Assembly: GCF_026540855.1 (NCBI RefSeq)
Contig: NZ_JALNUP010000002.1
Span: 186,001-250,000, forward strand
DNA: 64,000 bases
Reading direction: 5' to 3'
Origin: Sphingomonas sp. GC_Shp_5
GTDB lineage: Bacteria; Pseudomonadota; Alphaproteobacteria; Sphingomonadales; Sphingomonadaceae
Under the pieces are notes generated by a model. That model was given only the letters and a program-made list of their open reading frames with translations. It ran no database searches and had not been told where the DNA came from. The number at the start of each line of letters is the position of its first letter. The first letter of the stretch is position 1. The position numbers were made by a program, and so were the translations under genes. This document shows positions 48,577 through 57,113 of this stretch, one piece after another.

Positions 48577-49059
48577 TCATTTCGCCGTATCGTGTATATT
48601 CCAGGCTTGCTCGGCTTCTAAAATATGAACCGCGGCGATCTTGTGATCGCCTGCCAGATCGTAACGAACAGCAACCGCCCAACCGCAGCCATGATAAACC
48701 GTATTCGGGTCAGGATGTTCAGGGATACAGCCGCGTACCGATTGCATCGTTAAGATCTGCGATCCTTGCGCCCATGACAAGGTGGAGACGTACAGGTTAC
48801 GCTTAAATTCCGCTTTGATCCGCTCGAGATACAAAGGTCGCCCACTTGCGACAAGTAATCCATCAACAAAGACTCTCACGTCTTCCCGGAACAAATTACC
48901 ATAGGCGATAATGTCCTGCTTGTTATATGCGTCATCAAGTAAGTGAACGTAGTCCGGAAAACCGGGAGGCGGGGGAGGAGGAAGTTGCGCTGATACATTG
49001 TGAGTGAAAAGGAATATGGCCGACACGGTTGAGGCGGATGCTAGTATTGCCTTGCGCAT
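48577..49059 (-). CDS. Secreted SnoaL/NTF2-like protein
   Basis: A 160-residue protein with a signal peptide ending VSAQ and a Pro-rich start (LPPPPPPGF). The rest resembles an NTF2-like cone: HLLDDAYNKQDIIAYGNLF and EDVRVFVDGLLVASGR. The domain usually binds small ligands, with no fixed catalytic residues. The ATG at 49059 follows AGGAAG, and TTGACC lies about 45 bp upstream. GC content is visibly lower than the surroundings, suggesting recent acquisition. Role unknown. Confidence 0.65.
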   Translation of the reverse strand: MRKAILASASTVSAIFLFTHNVSAQLPPPPPPGFPDYVHLLDDAYNKQDIIAYGNLFREDVRVFVDGLLVASGRPLYLERIKAEFKRNLYVSTLSWAQGSQILTMQSVRGCIPEHPDPNTVYHGCGWAVAVRYDLAGDHKIAAVHILEAEQAWNIHDTAK

Positions 49060-49320
49060 TATGGCTTCCTAAAAGGCCAGCCTACCGCCTGATCGGGAGC
49101 GGTCAATGTTTGTTACCGGCGGTCCGACCTGTCACGGGCAATGTCCGCATATGGGCGACTGCGGAACGGCAGCTTTCCCGTTAGGGTTGCTGTTTCGGGA
49201 ATGGCCGGATTTGATGGATTGCGGAAGGACCATCCGGATCGATCGCTTGGCCAAGCCGTTCTGGATAGACAATCTTGCAGAGTCACCTATTCTGTTGCTT
49301 GCCTTACCAGGAGCTTTGAG

Positions 49321-49662
49321 ATGCGAACCGCTGGTGCAACATTAAGCTTGGCCCTTGCAACCTTGGTCAGCCCGATAGTCGTTCAAGCGCAACAGTTTGA
49401 GTCCGACTACAGATACGGCCTGTGTTCGGCTTCTGCGCAATGTATCTATGGGATCAATGCGGGTCACAAACGTACGCTGCTATCGATCAGAAAAGCTGCG
49501 CTGGAGCAACAGCGCGAGGATGGCGGAACGTTGACGTCAGTTCACCTTGCCAACTTTCAAAATCAGCTTGATGCAGCAAATCGAATCTACCTGCATAAGC
49601 TAGAGGTTGAGGGCGGTGTTGACCTTCGATCGCTCGAACAGACGCCGATCGGGCGGAATTAA
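49321..49662 (+). CDS. Small secreted protein of unknown function
   Basis: A 113-residue protein with a signal peptide (LSLALATLVSPIVVQAQ). The mature part has CSASAQCIYGINAG with two cysteines and a long amphipathic helix. AGGAG stands eight bases before the ATG at 49321. No family recognised. It shares the lower GC of its neighbour and diverges from it over 261 bp of otherwise empty sequence. Confidence 0.6.
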   Translation: MRTAGATLSLALATLVSPIVVQAQQFESDYRYGLCSASAQCIYGINAGHKRTLLSIRKAALEQQREDGGTLTSVHLANFQNQLDAANRIYLHKLEVEGGVDLRSLEQTPIGRN

Positions 49663-49730
49663 CGAGAGGCTGCGATATCCGTGCTCCACAGGATGTTGGT
49701 ATCACATAGCTGAGTGTCCGCAATTCGGCG

Positions 49731-50057
49731 TTACCGGACCCCAGCCCGCGCAAGCTCCCGCCCCATCCGCCCGCTCACCCAACAGCCATACATCACGAAA
49801 TCAGCCGCCAGGCTCCACAACGGGTATTGAAACGTCGCCGGCCGGTTCCGCTCGATCGCGAAATGCGCGATCCAGGCGAACAGATAGCCGCACACCGGCA
49901 TCAGCACGAACAATCGCCAATGCCCGGTGACGATCCCGGCGACCAGGCAGGCGAGCACCAGCGTCGTGCCGGCATAATGCAGCGCGCGGGTGGCGGGCTT
50001 GCTGTGCTCGCGCAGGTAATAAGGCCAGAAGTCGGCGAAGCTGGCGATGCGGCTCAT
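49731..50057 (-). CDS. Mpo1-like (DUF962) membrane protein
   Basis: A 108-residue membrane protein with the DUF962 pattern: FADFWPYYLREHSKP, RALHYAGTTL, and IAHFAIERNRPATF with its conserved His and Arg, over two or three hydrophobic spans. Yeast Mpo1 is a dioxygenase for 2-hydroxy fatty acids, which are abundant in sphingomonad sphingolipids; a similar role is inference. The start at 50057 (MSRIASF) is taken at the conserved beginning. Confidence 0.87.
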   Translation of the reverse strand: MSRIASFADFWPYYLREHSKPATRALHYAGTTLVLACLVAGIVTGHWRLFVLMPVCGYLFAWIAHFAIERNRPATFQYPLWSLAADFVMYGCWVSGRMGRELARAGVR

Positions 50058-50377
50058 CTCTCGTCCGTTCGGCTGGGGTTGCGGCAGGGGGATCATGCCG
50101 CGCGGCCGCTGCGCCCGCAATCGGGAACCGCACCGCCGTCCGCCGTCGTCGGCGCGGCAACGCCGCCGACAATCCGCTGTCCTACACGCCCCGGTCTTGA
50201 TACCTTGCCCGCAACCTATTCCCGCTCTTTCTCATGGTCGCATGAACGGAAACGATCGCGCCGGATCATCCCCGCGCATGATCTCAACTTCCTCAACTTC
50301 GCCCGCGGGATCGCGCTCTCGCGCAGGTGTGACTTTCGTGAGACCTTCGGCGGATTTCCGCCGTTTTCTGCGTCTCG
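50058..50377. other. Gene-free interval between DUF962 and GT39 genes
   Basis: 320 bp without a convincing reading frame. It contains the second 43-nt element (50324-50366) directly behind the GT39 stop, and some sequence with mixed pyrimidine runs. No tRNA or known RNA recognised. It must hold the promoter of the DUF962 gene on the minus strand. Confidence 0.65.
50324..50366 (-). repeat. 43-nt element, copy 2, behind the GT39 gene
   Basis: It matches 7951-7993 at 39 of 43 positions in the same orientation. Three of the four differences fall in the repeated GTGAGACTTTC units or the hairpin flank. It begins 11 nt after the GT39 stop codon. Confidence 0.75.
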
Positions 50378-51631
50378 TCAGACCCAGCTCTTGAGCCACA
50401 TCCAGCGGTGGAACGACCCCGGCGCGGCGAGCGGCGTGGCGGCGATGATCGGGTAGAAGTGGACGAACAGCACCGCCGCGGCGAGCAGCACCGCCTCGTC
50501 CCAGTCGCCGAGGCGCGCGCGCCAGTGATCGAGCGCCACCGCGATGACGATGCCGAGCCAGATGCTCGACAGATAGTAATAATAGAAGAAGCCGAGCGAC
50601 TTGGGGATGATCGCCCACATCGCCAGGCTGGCGATCCACAGCGCCGCCGCCGCGCCGCTCGCGGTCGCCGTCGTTGGCGTCCGCCGGGCGCGCACCCAGT
50701 TTGTCAGGCACAGCAGCACCGCGACCAGCCCGCCCCAGATCACCACCGGGTTGCCGAGCATCAGGATGCCGCGCTGCGCGCCGTCGGCGGGCTCGTAGAG
50801 ATACCAGATCGGCCTGAGGTCGAGCGGCCAGCTCCACCAGCTCGACTGATAGGTGTGCGGCGGCAGCACCTGGGTCTGCTGAGCGTACATGACCGCCTGG
50901 AACGGCAGCAGGGTCGCGAGCGTCAGCGGCTCGGTGCGGTAGAGAAAGGCCGGCCAGAAGGTCAGGAAATAGGTGAGGATGCTGACGAGGCCGAGCGCCG
51001 CCAGCGCGGGCAGCGGCGCCAGCCCCGGCCAGCGATCGGGCCGGCTGCGGCGCAGCAGCAGGAAGGCGAGCGCGGCAAAGGCCACATAGGGCGCGGCGGT
51101 CCATTTGACGCCGACAGCGAGGCCGAGCAGCACGGCGGCGAGCAGCCAGCGCCGCCAGACCTGGCTGCTGCTGCCGCCGCGCATCGACCACAGCATCGCC
51201 GCGAGCGCGAGCACGACAAAGGCCGCCATGAAGCCGTCGAGCATCGCGATCCGCGCCTGGATGAACACGGTGAAGTTGAGAATTGTCAGGGTGGCGCCGA
51301 TCACCGCCGGGCGCAGGCGCTGTAGGCCGAGCCACAGGATCGCGAACACGCCGACCACCACCGCGGTGCCGGCGAGCGTCGACAGCGCCCGCCAGCCGAG
51401 CGGATTGTCGCCGAACAGCGTGATGCCGAGCGCGATCAGCGTCTTGCCCAACAAGGGGTGCTCGATGTTGACCGGTCCGGCGAGGCTGCGCAGCGTCTGC
51501 GCGGCGGGGACGTAATGGACCTCGTCGAACACCAGCTTGTGCGGCACGGTCAGCCGCCACGCGAACAGCAGCTCGGCGATCAGGCCGAGCCCGAGCGCGG
51601 CGGGGAGGGGGCGGCGGAGCGGGGCGAGCAC
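50378..51631 (-). CDS. GT39/PMT-type mannosyltransferase
   Basis: About 417 residues with nine or more transmembrane helices. The luminal acidic motif follows the first helix (KLVFDEVHYVPAA), as in protein O-mannosyltransferases, and a late FYYYYLSSIWLGI and WSWPLDLRPIWYL region matches the PMT C-terminal half. It would transfer a sugar from polyprenyl phosphate to protein or lipid. The GTG at 51631 is chosen because it starts just before the first helix; the ATG at 51712 would overlap the start of metZ. The GT2-GtrA enzyme 3 kb away may supply its donor. Confidence 0.88.
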   Translation of the reverse strand: MLAPLRRPLPAALGLGLIAELLFAWRLTVPHKLVFDEVHYVPAAQTLRSLAGPVNIEHPLLGKTLIALGITLFGDNPLGWRALSTLAGTAVVVGVFAILWLGLQRLRPAVIGATLTILNFTVFIQARIAMLDGFMAAFVVLALAAMLWSMRGGSSSQVWRRWLLAAVLLGLAVGVKWTAAPYVAFAALAFLLLRRSRPDRWPGLAPLPALAALGLVSILTYFLTFWPAFLYRTEPLTLATLLPFQAVMYAQQTQVLPPHTYQSSWWSWPLDLRPIWYLYEPADGAQRGILMLGNPVVIWGGLVAVLLCLTNWVRARRTPTTATASGAAAALWIASLAMWAIIPKSLGFFYYYYLSSIWLGIVIAVALDHWRARLGDWDEAVLLAAAVLFVHFYPIIAATPLAAPGSFHRWMWLKSWV

Positions 51632-51710
51632 GCGCCCTTGTTCCCGTTGGCGGGCGTGCTGGCAAGTCGCGTACTTGCGGCTTTGGCCGGTTAGCGGCAA
51701 AGCGGCGGCC

Positions 51711-52916
51711 ATGAAGCGCAAGGCAGGCCAGGACCGATCGATCACCGCCAACTGGCGCCCCGCGACGCTCGCGATCCGCGGCGGCACCGCGCGCAGCGAA
51801 TGGGGCGAGACGTCGGAGGCGTTGTTCCTCACCTCGGGCTACAGCTACGACAAGGCGGGCGACGCCGCGGCGCGCTTTGCCGGCGAGCAGGAGGGGATGA
51901 CCTATTCCCGGCTGCAGAACCCGACGGTGGAGATGCTCGAGAAGCGCATCGCGCTGTTGGAGGGCGCAGAGGCGTGCCGCTCGATGGCGACCGGCATGGC
52001 GGCGATGACCGCGGTGCTGCTCTGCCAGCTGCAGGCGGGCGATCATCTGGTCGGCGGCCGCGCCGCGTTCGGCTCGTGCCGCTGGCTGACCGATACCCTG
52101 CTTCCCAAGTTCGGGATCGAGACCACGGTCGTCGATGCCCGCGATCCGCAGCAATTTGAGGATGCGATCCGGCCCAATACCAAGGTGTTCTTCTTCGAGA
52201 CCCCGGCCAACCCGACGATGGATGTCGTCGACCTGCGCGCGGTCTGCGCCATCGCCCGCCGCCACGGCATCACCTCGGTGGTCGATAATGCCTTCGCCAC
52301 CCCGGCCTTGCAGCGGCCGATGGAGTTCGGCGCCGACGTTACCGCTTATTCGGCGACCAAGATGATGGACGGGCAGGGCCGGGTGCTCGCCGGCGCGGTG
52401 TGCGGCACCGAGGATTTCATCACCAACACGCTGCTGCCCTTCACCCGCAACACCGGCCCCAATCTGTCGCCGTTCAACGCCTGGGTGGTGCTGAAGGGGC
52501 TGGAGACGCTGGACCTGCGCATCCGCCGCCAGTCCGAGAATGCGGTGCGGGTCGGCCGGTTCGTCGAGAGCCGGGTGCCGCGCATCCTCCACCCCGGGCT
52601 GCCGAGCCACCCGCAGCATGCGCTGGCGATGAGCCAGATGGACGCGACCGGCCCGATCTTCGCCTTCGAGGTCGCGGACCGCACCCAGGCCCACGCCCTG
52701 CTCGACGCGCTCACCCTGATCGATATCTCGAACAACATCGGCGACTCGCGCTCGCTGATGACCCACCCCGCCTCCACCACCCACGCCAGCGTCGCCGAGG
52801 ACAAAAGGCTTGAGATGGGCGTGACCGAGGGCATGCTCCGCCTCAACGTCGGGCTCGAGGATCCGCAGGATCTGATCGACGACCTCGACCAGGCGCTCCG
52901 CCAGGCCGGGCTGTGA
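51711..52916 (+). CDS. metZ: O-succinylhomoserine sulfhydrylase
   Basis: A 401-residue PLP enzyme of the Cys/Met metabolism family. Markers are TYSRLQNPTVEMLEKRIALL, FFETPANPTMDVVDL and the PLP lysine in YSATKMMDGQGR. The MetZ-like C-terminus LRLNVGLEDPQDLIDDLDQAL fits direct sulfhydrylation of O-succinylhomoserine to homocysteine. Cystathionine gamma-synthase is the main alternative. Its stop overlaps apaG (GTGA). Confidence 0.93.
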   Translation: MKRKAGQDRSITANWRPATLAIRGGTARSEWGETSEALFLTSGYSYDKAGDAAARFAGEQEGMTYSRLQNPTVEMLEKRIALLEGAEACRSMATGMAAMTAVLLCQLQAGDHLVGGRAAFGSCRWLTDTLLPKFGIETTVVDARDPQQFEDAIRPNTKVFFFETPANPTMDVVDLRAVCAIARRHGITSVVDNAFATPALQRPMEFGADVTAYSATKMMDGQGRVLAGAVCGTEDFITNTLLPFTRNTGPNLSPFNAWVVLKGLETLDLRIRRQSENAVRVGRFVESRVPRILHPGLPSHPQHALAMSQMDATGPIFAFEVADRTQAHALLDALTLIDISNNIGDSRSLMTHPASTTHASVAEDKRLEMGVTEGMLRLNVGLEDPQDLIDDLDQALRQAGL

Positions 52917-53311
52917 AGCAGTTCTTCCCCCACGCCCAGACCACCCATGGCGTCACCGTCCGGGTGTCGGTGAGCTATCTGCCCGAACAGTCCGAGCCGG
53001 CGCGCGGCCGCTGGTTCTGGGCCTATCACATCCGCCTCGAAAATGAGGGCGATGCCACCGTCCAGTTGCTCGCCCGGCAATGGGTGATCACCGACGGCCG
53101 CGGCGCCCGCCATTCGGTGGAGGGTGAGGGTGTGGTCGGCGAGCAGCCGCTGATCGAGCCGGGCGCGAGCTACGATTACGTCTCCGGCTGCCCGTTGGCG
53201 ACGCCGACCGGGGCGATGGAGGGCAGCTACCGGATGATCTCGGAAGACGGCGCGCACTTCGACGTCGCGATCCCCCGGTTCAGCCTGCTGGCGCCGGCGG
53301 TGTCGTCGTGA
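52913..53311 (+). CDS. apaG: ApaG family protein
   Basis: A 132-residue immunoglobulin-like ApaG domain: GVTVRVSVSYLPEQS, WAYHIRLENEG, LLARQWVITDGRG and the GEQPLIEPGASYDYVSGCPL signature. Linked to Co2+ resistance and diadenosine tetraphosphate levels in enterics; its precise activity is unsettled. The GTG start overlaps the metZ stop, and its own stop overlaps the lysR start, so three genes form one translated unit. Confidence 0.93.
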   Translation: MKQFFPHAQTTHGVTVRVSVSYLPEQSEPARGRWFWAYHIRLENEGDATVQLLARQWVITDGRGARHSVEGEGVVGEQPLIEPGASYDYVSGCPLATPTGAMEGSYRMISEDGAHFDVAIPRFSLLAPAVSS

Positions 53312-54096
53312 AGCGCACCCATCTTCCCCTCAATGGCCTGCGCGTCCTCGACGCTGCGGCGCGTCACCTGTCGTTCACTCGCGCCGCCGACGAACTCGCG
53401 GTGACGCCGGCCGCGGTCGGCCAGCAGATCCGGGCGCTTGAGGACACGCTCGGCGTGGTGCTGTTCCGCCGCACCACCCGCGGGCTCGAGCTCACCGCCG
53501 AGGCCGAGGCGGGCCTTGGTGCCTTGCGCGGTGGTTTCCTCCAGTTCGAGGAGGCGGTGCGGGCGATGCAGGCGGGGCAGTCCTCCAAGTCGCTGACCAT
53601 CGCCGCCCCGCGCGACCTGACGGTGAAATGGCTGATGCCGCGGCTCGCCGAGGTCGCCGCCGGCGACGGCGATCTCCGCTTCGTGCTGATCGCAGCCGAC
53701 GACGCGGTGGACTTCACCGAGGCCAATCTCGATCTCGCGATCCGCTGGGGCGAGGGGCCCGGCGAGCATGAGGGAGAGGCGCTCGAATCGGAAGGCATGG
53801 TAACGATCGTCGCGCCCGGCGGCGGCGACGCCACGATCGGCTGGCACGGCGCGCCGAGCAGCGGCGGCACCGCGTTGGTCCAGGTCGCCGATGCCGGGCT
53901 CGCGATCGACGCGGTGTCCGCCGGGCTCGGCCGGGCGACGGTACCCGAAATGCTGGCGTCGGCAGACATTGCCGCTGGGCGCGTCACGGTAATCGGCGAT
54001 CCGCAGCCGTCGCGGTTCGGCTACTGGCTAGTCGCGCCGCTGCCGCAATGGCGCCAGGCCAAGGTCAAGGCGCTGGTTGCGGCGTTGACCGCCTGA
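53308..54096 (+). CDS. LysR-family transcriptional regulator (GcvA-like)
   Basis: A 262-residue regulator. The N-terminal winged helix has LNGLRVLDAAARHLSFTRAA and LAVTPAAVGQQIRALEDTLG; the effector domain has the KWLMPRLAE and LDLAIRWGEG pattern of the GcvA group. It is about 30 residues shorter than usual in the effector domain. It follows metZ-apaG with overlapping starts, which makes a role in methionine or sulfur control conceivable, though LysR genes are more often divergent from targets. Confidence 0.85.
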   Translation: MKRTHLPLNGLRVLDAAARHLSFTRAADELAVTPAAVGQQIRALEDTLGVVLFRRTTRGLELTAEAEAGLGALRGGFLQFEEAVRAMQAGQSSKSLTIAAPRDLTVKWLMPRLAEVAAGDGDLRFVLIAADDAVDFTEANLDLAIRWGEGPGEHEGEALESEGMVTIVAPGGGDATIGWHGAPSSGGTALVQVADAGLAIDAVSAGLGRATVPEMLASADIAAGRVTVIGDPQPSRFGYWLVAPLPQWRQAKVKALVAALTA

Positions 54097-54105
54097 GCCG
54101 ATCGG

Positions 54106-55383
54106 TCAGCGCGCAGCGACCAGCGCCAGCACCCGCGACATCAGCCCGAGGAACTTCACCTCGTCGATCTGTCCGTCGGTGCGGTGCCAATTGCCGGCAA
54201 TTGCATACCAGCGGCCGTCTTTCGCCTGGGCAAGGAAGTTCAGCGTGAGCACGCCGGGTTCCGAGCCGCCCTTGAACCCGAGATAGCCAAGCCGCGCGGC
54301 GGTGCCGGGGTCGGCGCCGTGGTTGACCGCGAGGATCGCCCGCACCGTGTCGCTGCCGTGGCGCAGCTGGTCGAACAGCCCGGCGATGGCGCGTGGGCTC
54401 GCGAACCATTCGACGCTGTCGATGGCGAGTGGATCGCCGGCGAAGATGGTTGGATCGAGCGGCGCGGCGCCGATCGCTGACTTCTGGCGGTCGAGCAACG
54501 CCCGCCGCCCGGCGGCATCAGCCGCCTGCCACTGCCCGCGCAGCGCGGCATCGGTCTTGAGCACGAAGGCTTCGCGGGTGGTCAGCACCGGTGTGCTGCC
54601 GCCATTCGCCGCGGCCAACGCATCGATCCGGTCGCGGCCGAGCAGCGTCACCAGCGTGTCGGTCGCGGTGTTGTCGCTGATCGAGATCATCAGCGTCGCC
54701 AGCGCCTGCAACGTCATCGGCGTCGCCGGCGGCCACAATTGCAGGATACCCGACGGCAGCGACGGCGCGCCGAGTGGCACCACGTCGCCCCAATGCCGTT
54801 CGCCGGACGCTACCTGACGCGCGGCCTCGGCGAGAACCCAGAGCTTGAACGCGGAGCCGAGCGGCGCCGCCGCCTGCGCGTTGATCGCGAGCACCGGCGT
54901 CGGCGATCCGTCAGTCAGTGCGTAAAGGCCGAGCCCAGCGCTGCCGGGAAGCGCCTTGATCTCGGCTTCGATCCGGCCGAGGCTGTCATCCTGCGCCGCG
55001 GTGCCGGTGATCAGCAATCCGCTCACCGCATGTGGCGCCGCCGGCTCGACGGCCAGCCGCATGGTCGCGGTGCCACGGGTATAGCGCACCACCAGCATCG
55101 CACTCCACCGACCCTCGGGGGTGAGCGTCTCGATCTCTTTCGGCTCGCCGAGCGTGGCGCGCAGCTGCGCGAGCAGCGGGTCGAGCCGGCTGCGCGGCAC
55201 CGCATCGCGGAAGCTCGTCGCGAAGTAACGGTCATAGCCGCCGTGGCCGGCGAGCACGGCAATCAGTGCCTCGGCCTGTATGCGTACGGCGGCATCCGCC
55301 GGCTGGGCAGTCGGCGCCGCTGTCGTGGCTTGACCGGCGGGAGCGGCCACGAGCATCAGCGCAGCGATCGCCGCGGCAGCCAT
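54106..55383 (-). CDS. Class A beta-lactamase-like serine hydrolase
   Basis: A 425-residue exported protein. A signal peptide precedes an N-terminal domain with Cpx/NTF2-like helices (about 35-125), then a class A beta-lactamase fold with S177-x-x-K180 (GSAFKLW), S236-D237-N238 and KGG (GFKGGSEPG). The omega-loop Glu166 equivalent is not obvious, so it may be a peptidase rather than a lactamase. The start shares one base with the ABC permease stop. Confidence 0.86.
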   Translation of the reverse strand: MAAAAIAALMLVAAPAGQATTAAPTAQPADAAVRIQAEALIAVLAGHGGYDRYFATSFRDAVPRSRLDPLLAQLRATLGEPKEIETLTPEGRWSAMLVVRYTRGTATMRLAVEPAAPHAVSGLLITGTAAQDDSLGRIEAEIKALPGSAGLGLYALTDGSPTPVLAINAQAAAPLGSAFKLWVLAEAARQVASGERHWGDVVPLGAPSLPSGILQLWPPATPMTLQALATLMISISDNTATDTLVTLLGRDRIDALAAANGGSTPVLTTREAFVLKTDAALRGQWQAADAAGRRALLDRQKSAIGAAPLDPTIFAGDPLAIDSVEWFASPRAIAGLFDQLRHGSDTVRAILAVNHGADPGTAARLGYLGFKGGSEPGVLTLNFLAQAKDGRWYAIAGNWHRTDGQIDEVKFLGLMSRVLALVAAR

Positions 55384-56237
55384 CAGTTCTTGAGCTTCCA
55401 GCCGCGCTTCAGCAGCGTGAAGCACAGGGCCGCGAGTGCGATGTCGATGCCCAAGATGATGATGCTGCCGAGCATCACCGGCGAATCGGCGGTACCGAGG
55501 AAGCCGTAGCGAAAGCCGGAGATGATGTAGAAGAACGGATTGGCGTGGCTGAACGCGCGGAACGCGGGGGCGAGCTTGTCGACCGAGTAGAAGGTGCCCG
55601 AGAGCAGCGACAGCGGTGCGATCACGAAATTGGTCACCGCTGCGGCATGGTCGAACTTCTCCGCCCAGATCGAGGTGAGCACGCCGAGGAACGACAGGAA
55701 CGCCGCGCCGAGGAAGCCGAACCACAGTACCGCGAGCGGATGCGACGGGGTGACATGCACGTCGGGCCACAGGGCCATCGCGCACCAGCAGATGAAGCCG
55801 ACGATGAACGCCCGGGTCATCGCCCCGCCCACCAATGCGCTGAGCAGCTCAAGCGTCGACAACGGCGGCTGCAGATAATCGACGATCGTGCCCTGGATCT
55901 TGCCGACCAGCAGCGAGAAGCTCGCATTGGCGAACGCCGGGCCCATCATCCCCTGGCTGATGATCAGCCCGGGCGCGATGAAATCGGCAAAGGGGATGGT
56001 GACGCCGCCCACCAGCACCGGCCGTTTTGCGCCGGTGGCGATGGTGAATACCACCAGAAACAGCAGCGTTGTGATCGCCGGCGCCCACACCGTCTGGAGG
56101 TGGACCTTGAAGAACCGGCGGACCTCCTTGATATAGAGGGTCTTCAGGCCGCCCCAATTGACGTTCCGGATGACCGGTACGCCTGGTTCGGCCCGGATCG
56201 CCGAACGAATTTCGCCGATGGGGGGATGGCTGCTCAT
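55383..56237 (-). CDS. ABC-2 type transporter permease
   Basis: A 284-residue protein with six transmembrane helices and the ABC-2 signature LLSGTFYSVDKLAPAFRAFSHANP, followed by the YadH/NodJ-like FFYIISGFRYGFLG. Its ATP-binding subunit is not adjacent in this window, so it may be an orphan permease or encoded elsewhere. Start at 56237 (MSSHPP). The serine hydrolase follows it with an overlap, suggesting a linked envelope job. Divergent from gcrA over 62 bp. Confidence 0.9.
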   Translation of the reverse strand: MSSHPPIGEIRSAIRAEPGVPVIRNVNWGGLKTLYIKEVRRFFKVHLQTVWAPAITTLLFLVVFTIATGAKRPVLVGGVTIPFADFIAPGLIISQGMMGPAFANASFSLLVGKIQGTIVDYLQPPLSTLELLSALVGGAMTRAFIVGFICWCAMALWPDVHVTPSHPLAVLWFGFLGAAFLSFLGVLTSIWAEKFDHAAAVTNFVIAPLSLLSGTFYSVDKLAPAFRAFSHANPFFYIISGFRYGFLGTADSPVMLGSIIILGIDIALAALCFTLLKRGWKLKN

Positions 56238-56299
56238 GGCTTGTGCGGGTAACCGCAGCCGCAGTCGCCCGCAACCCGGCGCCGAACGAGGAAGCAAGA

Positions 56300-56995
56300 A
56301 TGTCGTGGACTGACGAGCGGATCGAAACGCTCAGGACGATGTGGGAGGGCGGCCAGACCGCCAGCCAGATCGCCGAAGCGCTGGGCGGCGTCAGCCGCAA
56401 CGCGGTGATCGGCAAGGCTCATCGCCTGGGGCTGCAATCACGTCCGTCGCCGGTGAAGGCGAACGAGACGGACGGCAAGCCCGCCGCGGAGCCCGATGTC
56501 GTCGCCGCTGCGGCGCCTGCACCCGCGCCGGTCGAGCCGGTGCCGCAGCCGGCCACGCCGGTGCCGCCGCCCTTCGACCTCAACGACGATGAGGAAGAGG
56601 ATGATGCCGAGGCGGAGCGCGAAGCGGCTCCCGCGCCGGCACCCGTCAAGCGCGACGAGCCGGTGATGCGCTCGGTCGGCCCAGGTGGCTTTGTCCGCCA
56701 GTCGCCCGGCGAGCAGCAGCCGCCGGCAACCCCGGCGCCGCCGCGTCGCCTGGTTCCCGCCAAGCCATCGGCGGATATGGCCGGCAAGACCAGCCTGCTC
56801 GATCTCAACGATCGCATCTGCAAATGGCCGCTCGGCCATCCGGGCGAGCCGGACTTCCACTTCTGCGGCGACAAGGTGAACCCGGGGTTCCCCTATTGCG
56901 TCGCGCATTGCGGCCACGCTTACCAGGCGCAGCTGCCGCGCCGCGATCGTCGTCCGCCGCCGCCGCTGCCGTTCGGTGGTCCGCGGGTCCGCTGA
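56300..56995 (+). CDS. gcrA: GcrA cell cycle regulator
   Basis: A 231-residue alphaproteobacterial GcrA. The N-terminal DNA-binding domain has WTDERIETLRTMWEGGQTAS and GGVSRNAVIGKAHRLGL; a long Pro/Ala-rich acidic linker follows; the C-terminal sigma-70-interacting domain has LLDLNDRICKWPLGHPGEPD, FCGD and YCVAHCGHAYQ with paired cysteines. GcrA activates sigma-70 promoters containing methylated GANTC sites. The start at 56300 follows GAGGAAG. Confidence 0.95.
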   Translation: MSWTDERIETLRTMWEGGQTASQIAEALGGVSRNAVIGKAHRLGLQSRPSPVKANETDGKPAAEPDVVAAAAPAPAPVEPVPQPATPVPPPFDLNDDEEEDDAEAEREAAPAPAPVKRDEPVMRSVGPGGFVRQSPGEQQPPATPAPPRRLVPAKPSADMAGKTSLLDLNDRICKWPLGHPGEPDFHFCGDKVNPGFPYCVAHCGHAYQAQLPRRDRRPPPPLPFGGPRVR

Positions 56996-57070
56996 TTGGC
57001 CGGCCGACAGCGTTAGGCCGCCGGCACGTCGATCGTAGCGGGCGCCTGCCCGGCACGTCCGAACAACAGA

Positions 57071-57101
57071 AGGCCCGGCCGTCGTTGCGACGGCCGGGCC
57101 T
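57071..57101. terminator. Bidirectional terminator between gcrA and outer-membrane protein
   Basis: A 14-bp perfect stem (57071-57084 with 57088-57101, sequence AGGCCCGGCCGTCG and its complement) with a TTG loop. Minus-strand transcripts run into TTCTGTTGTTC after the stem; plus-strand ones into CTTGCTG. It serves two convergent genes. Confidence 0.8.
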
Positions 57102-57113
57102 CTTGCTGCATGA

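Noticed and set aside
49141..49320. 60-residue N-terminal extension of the secreted protein at 49321
   Set aside because: A signal peptide and AGGAG at 49309 mark the start at 49321; the upstream part is not protein-like.
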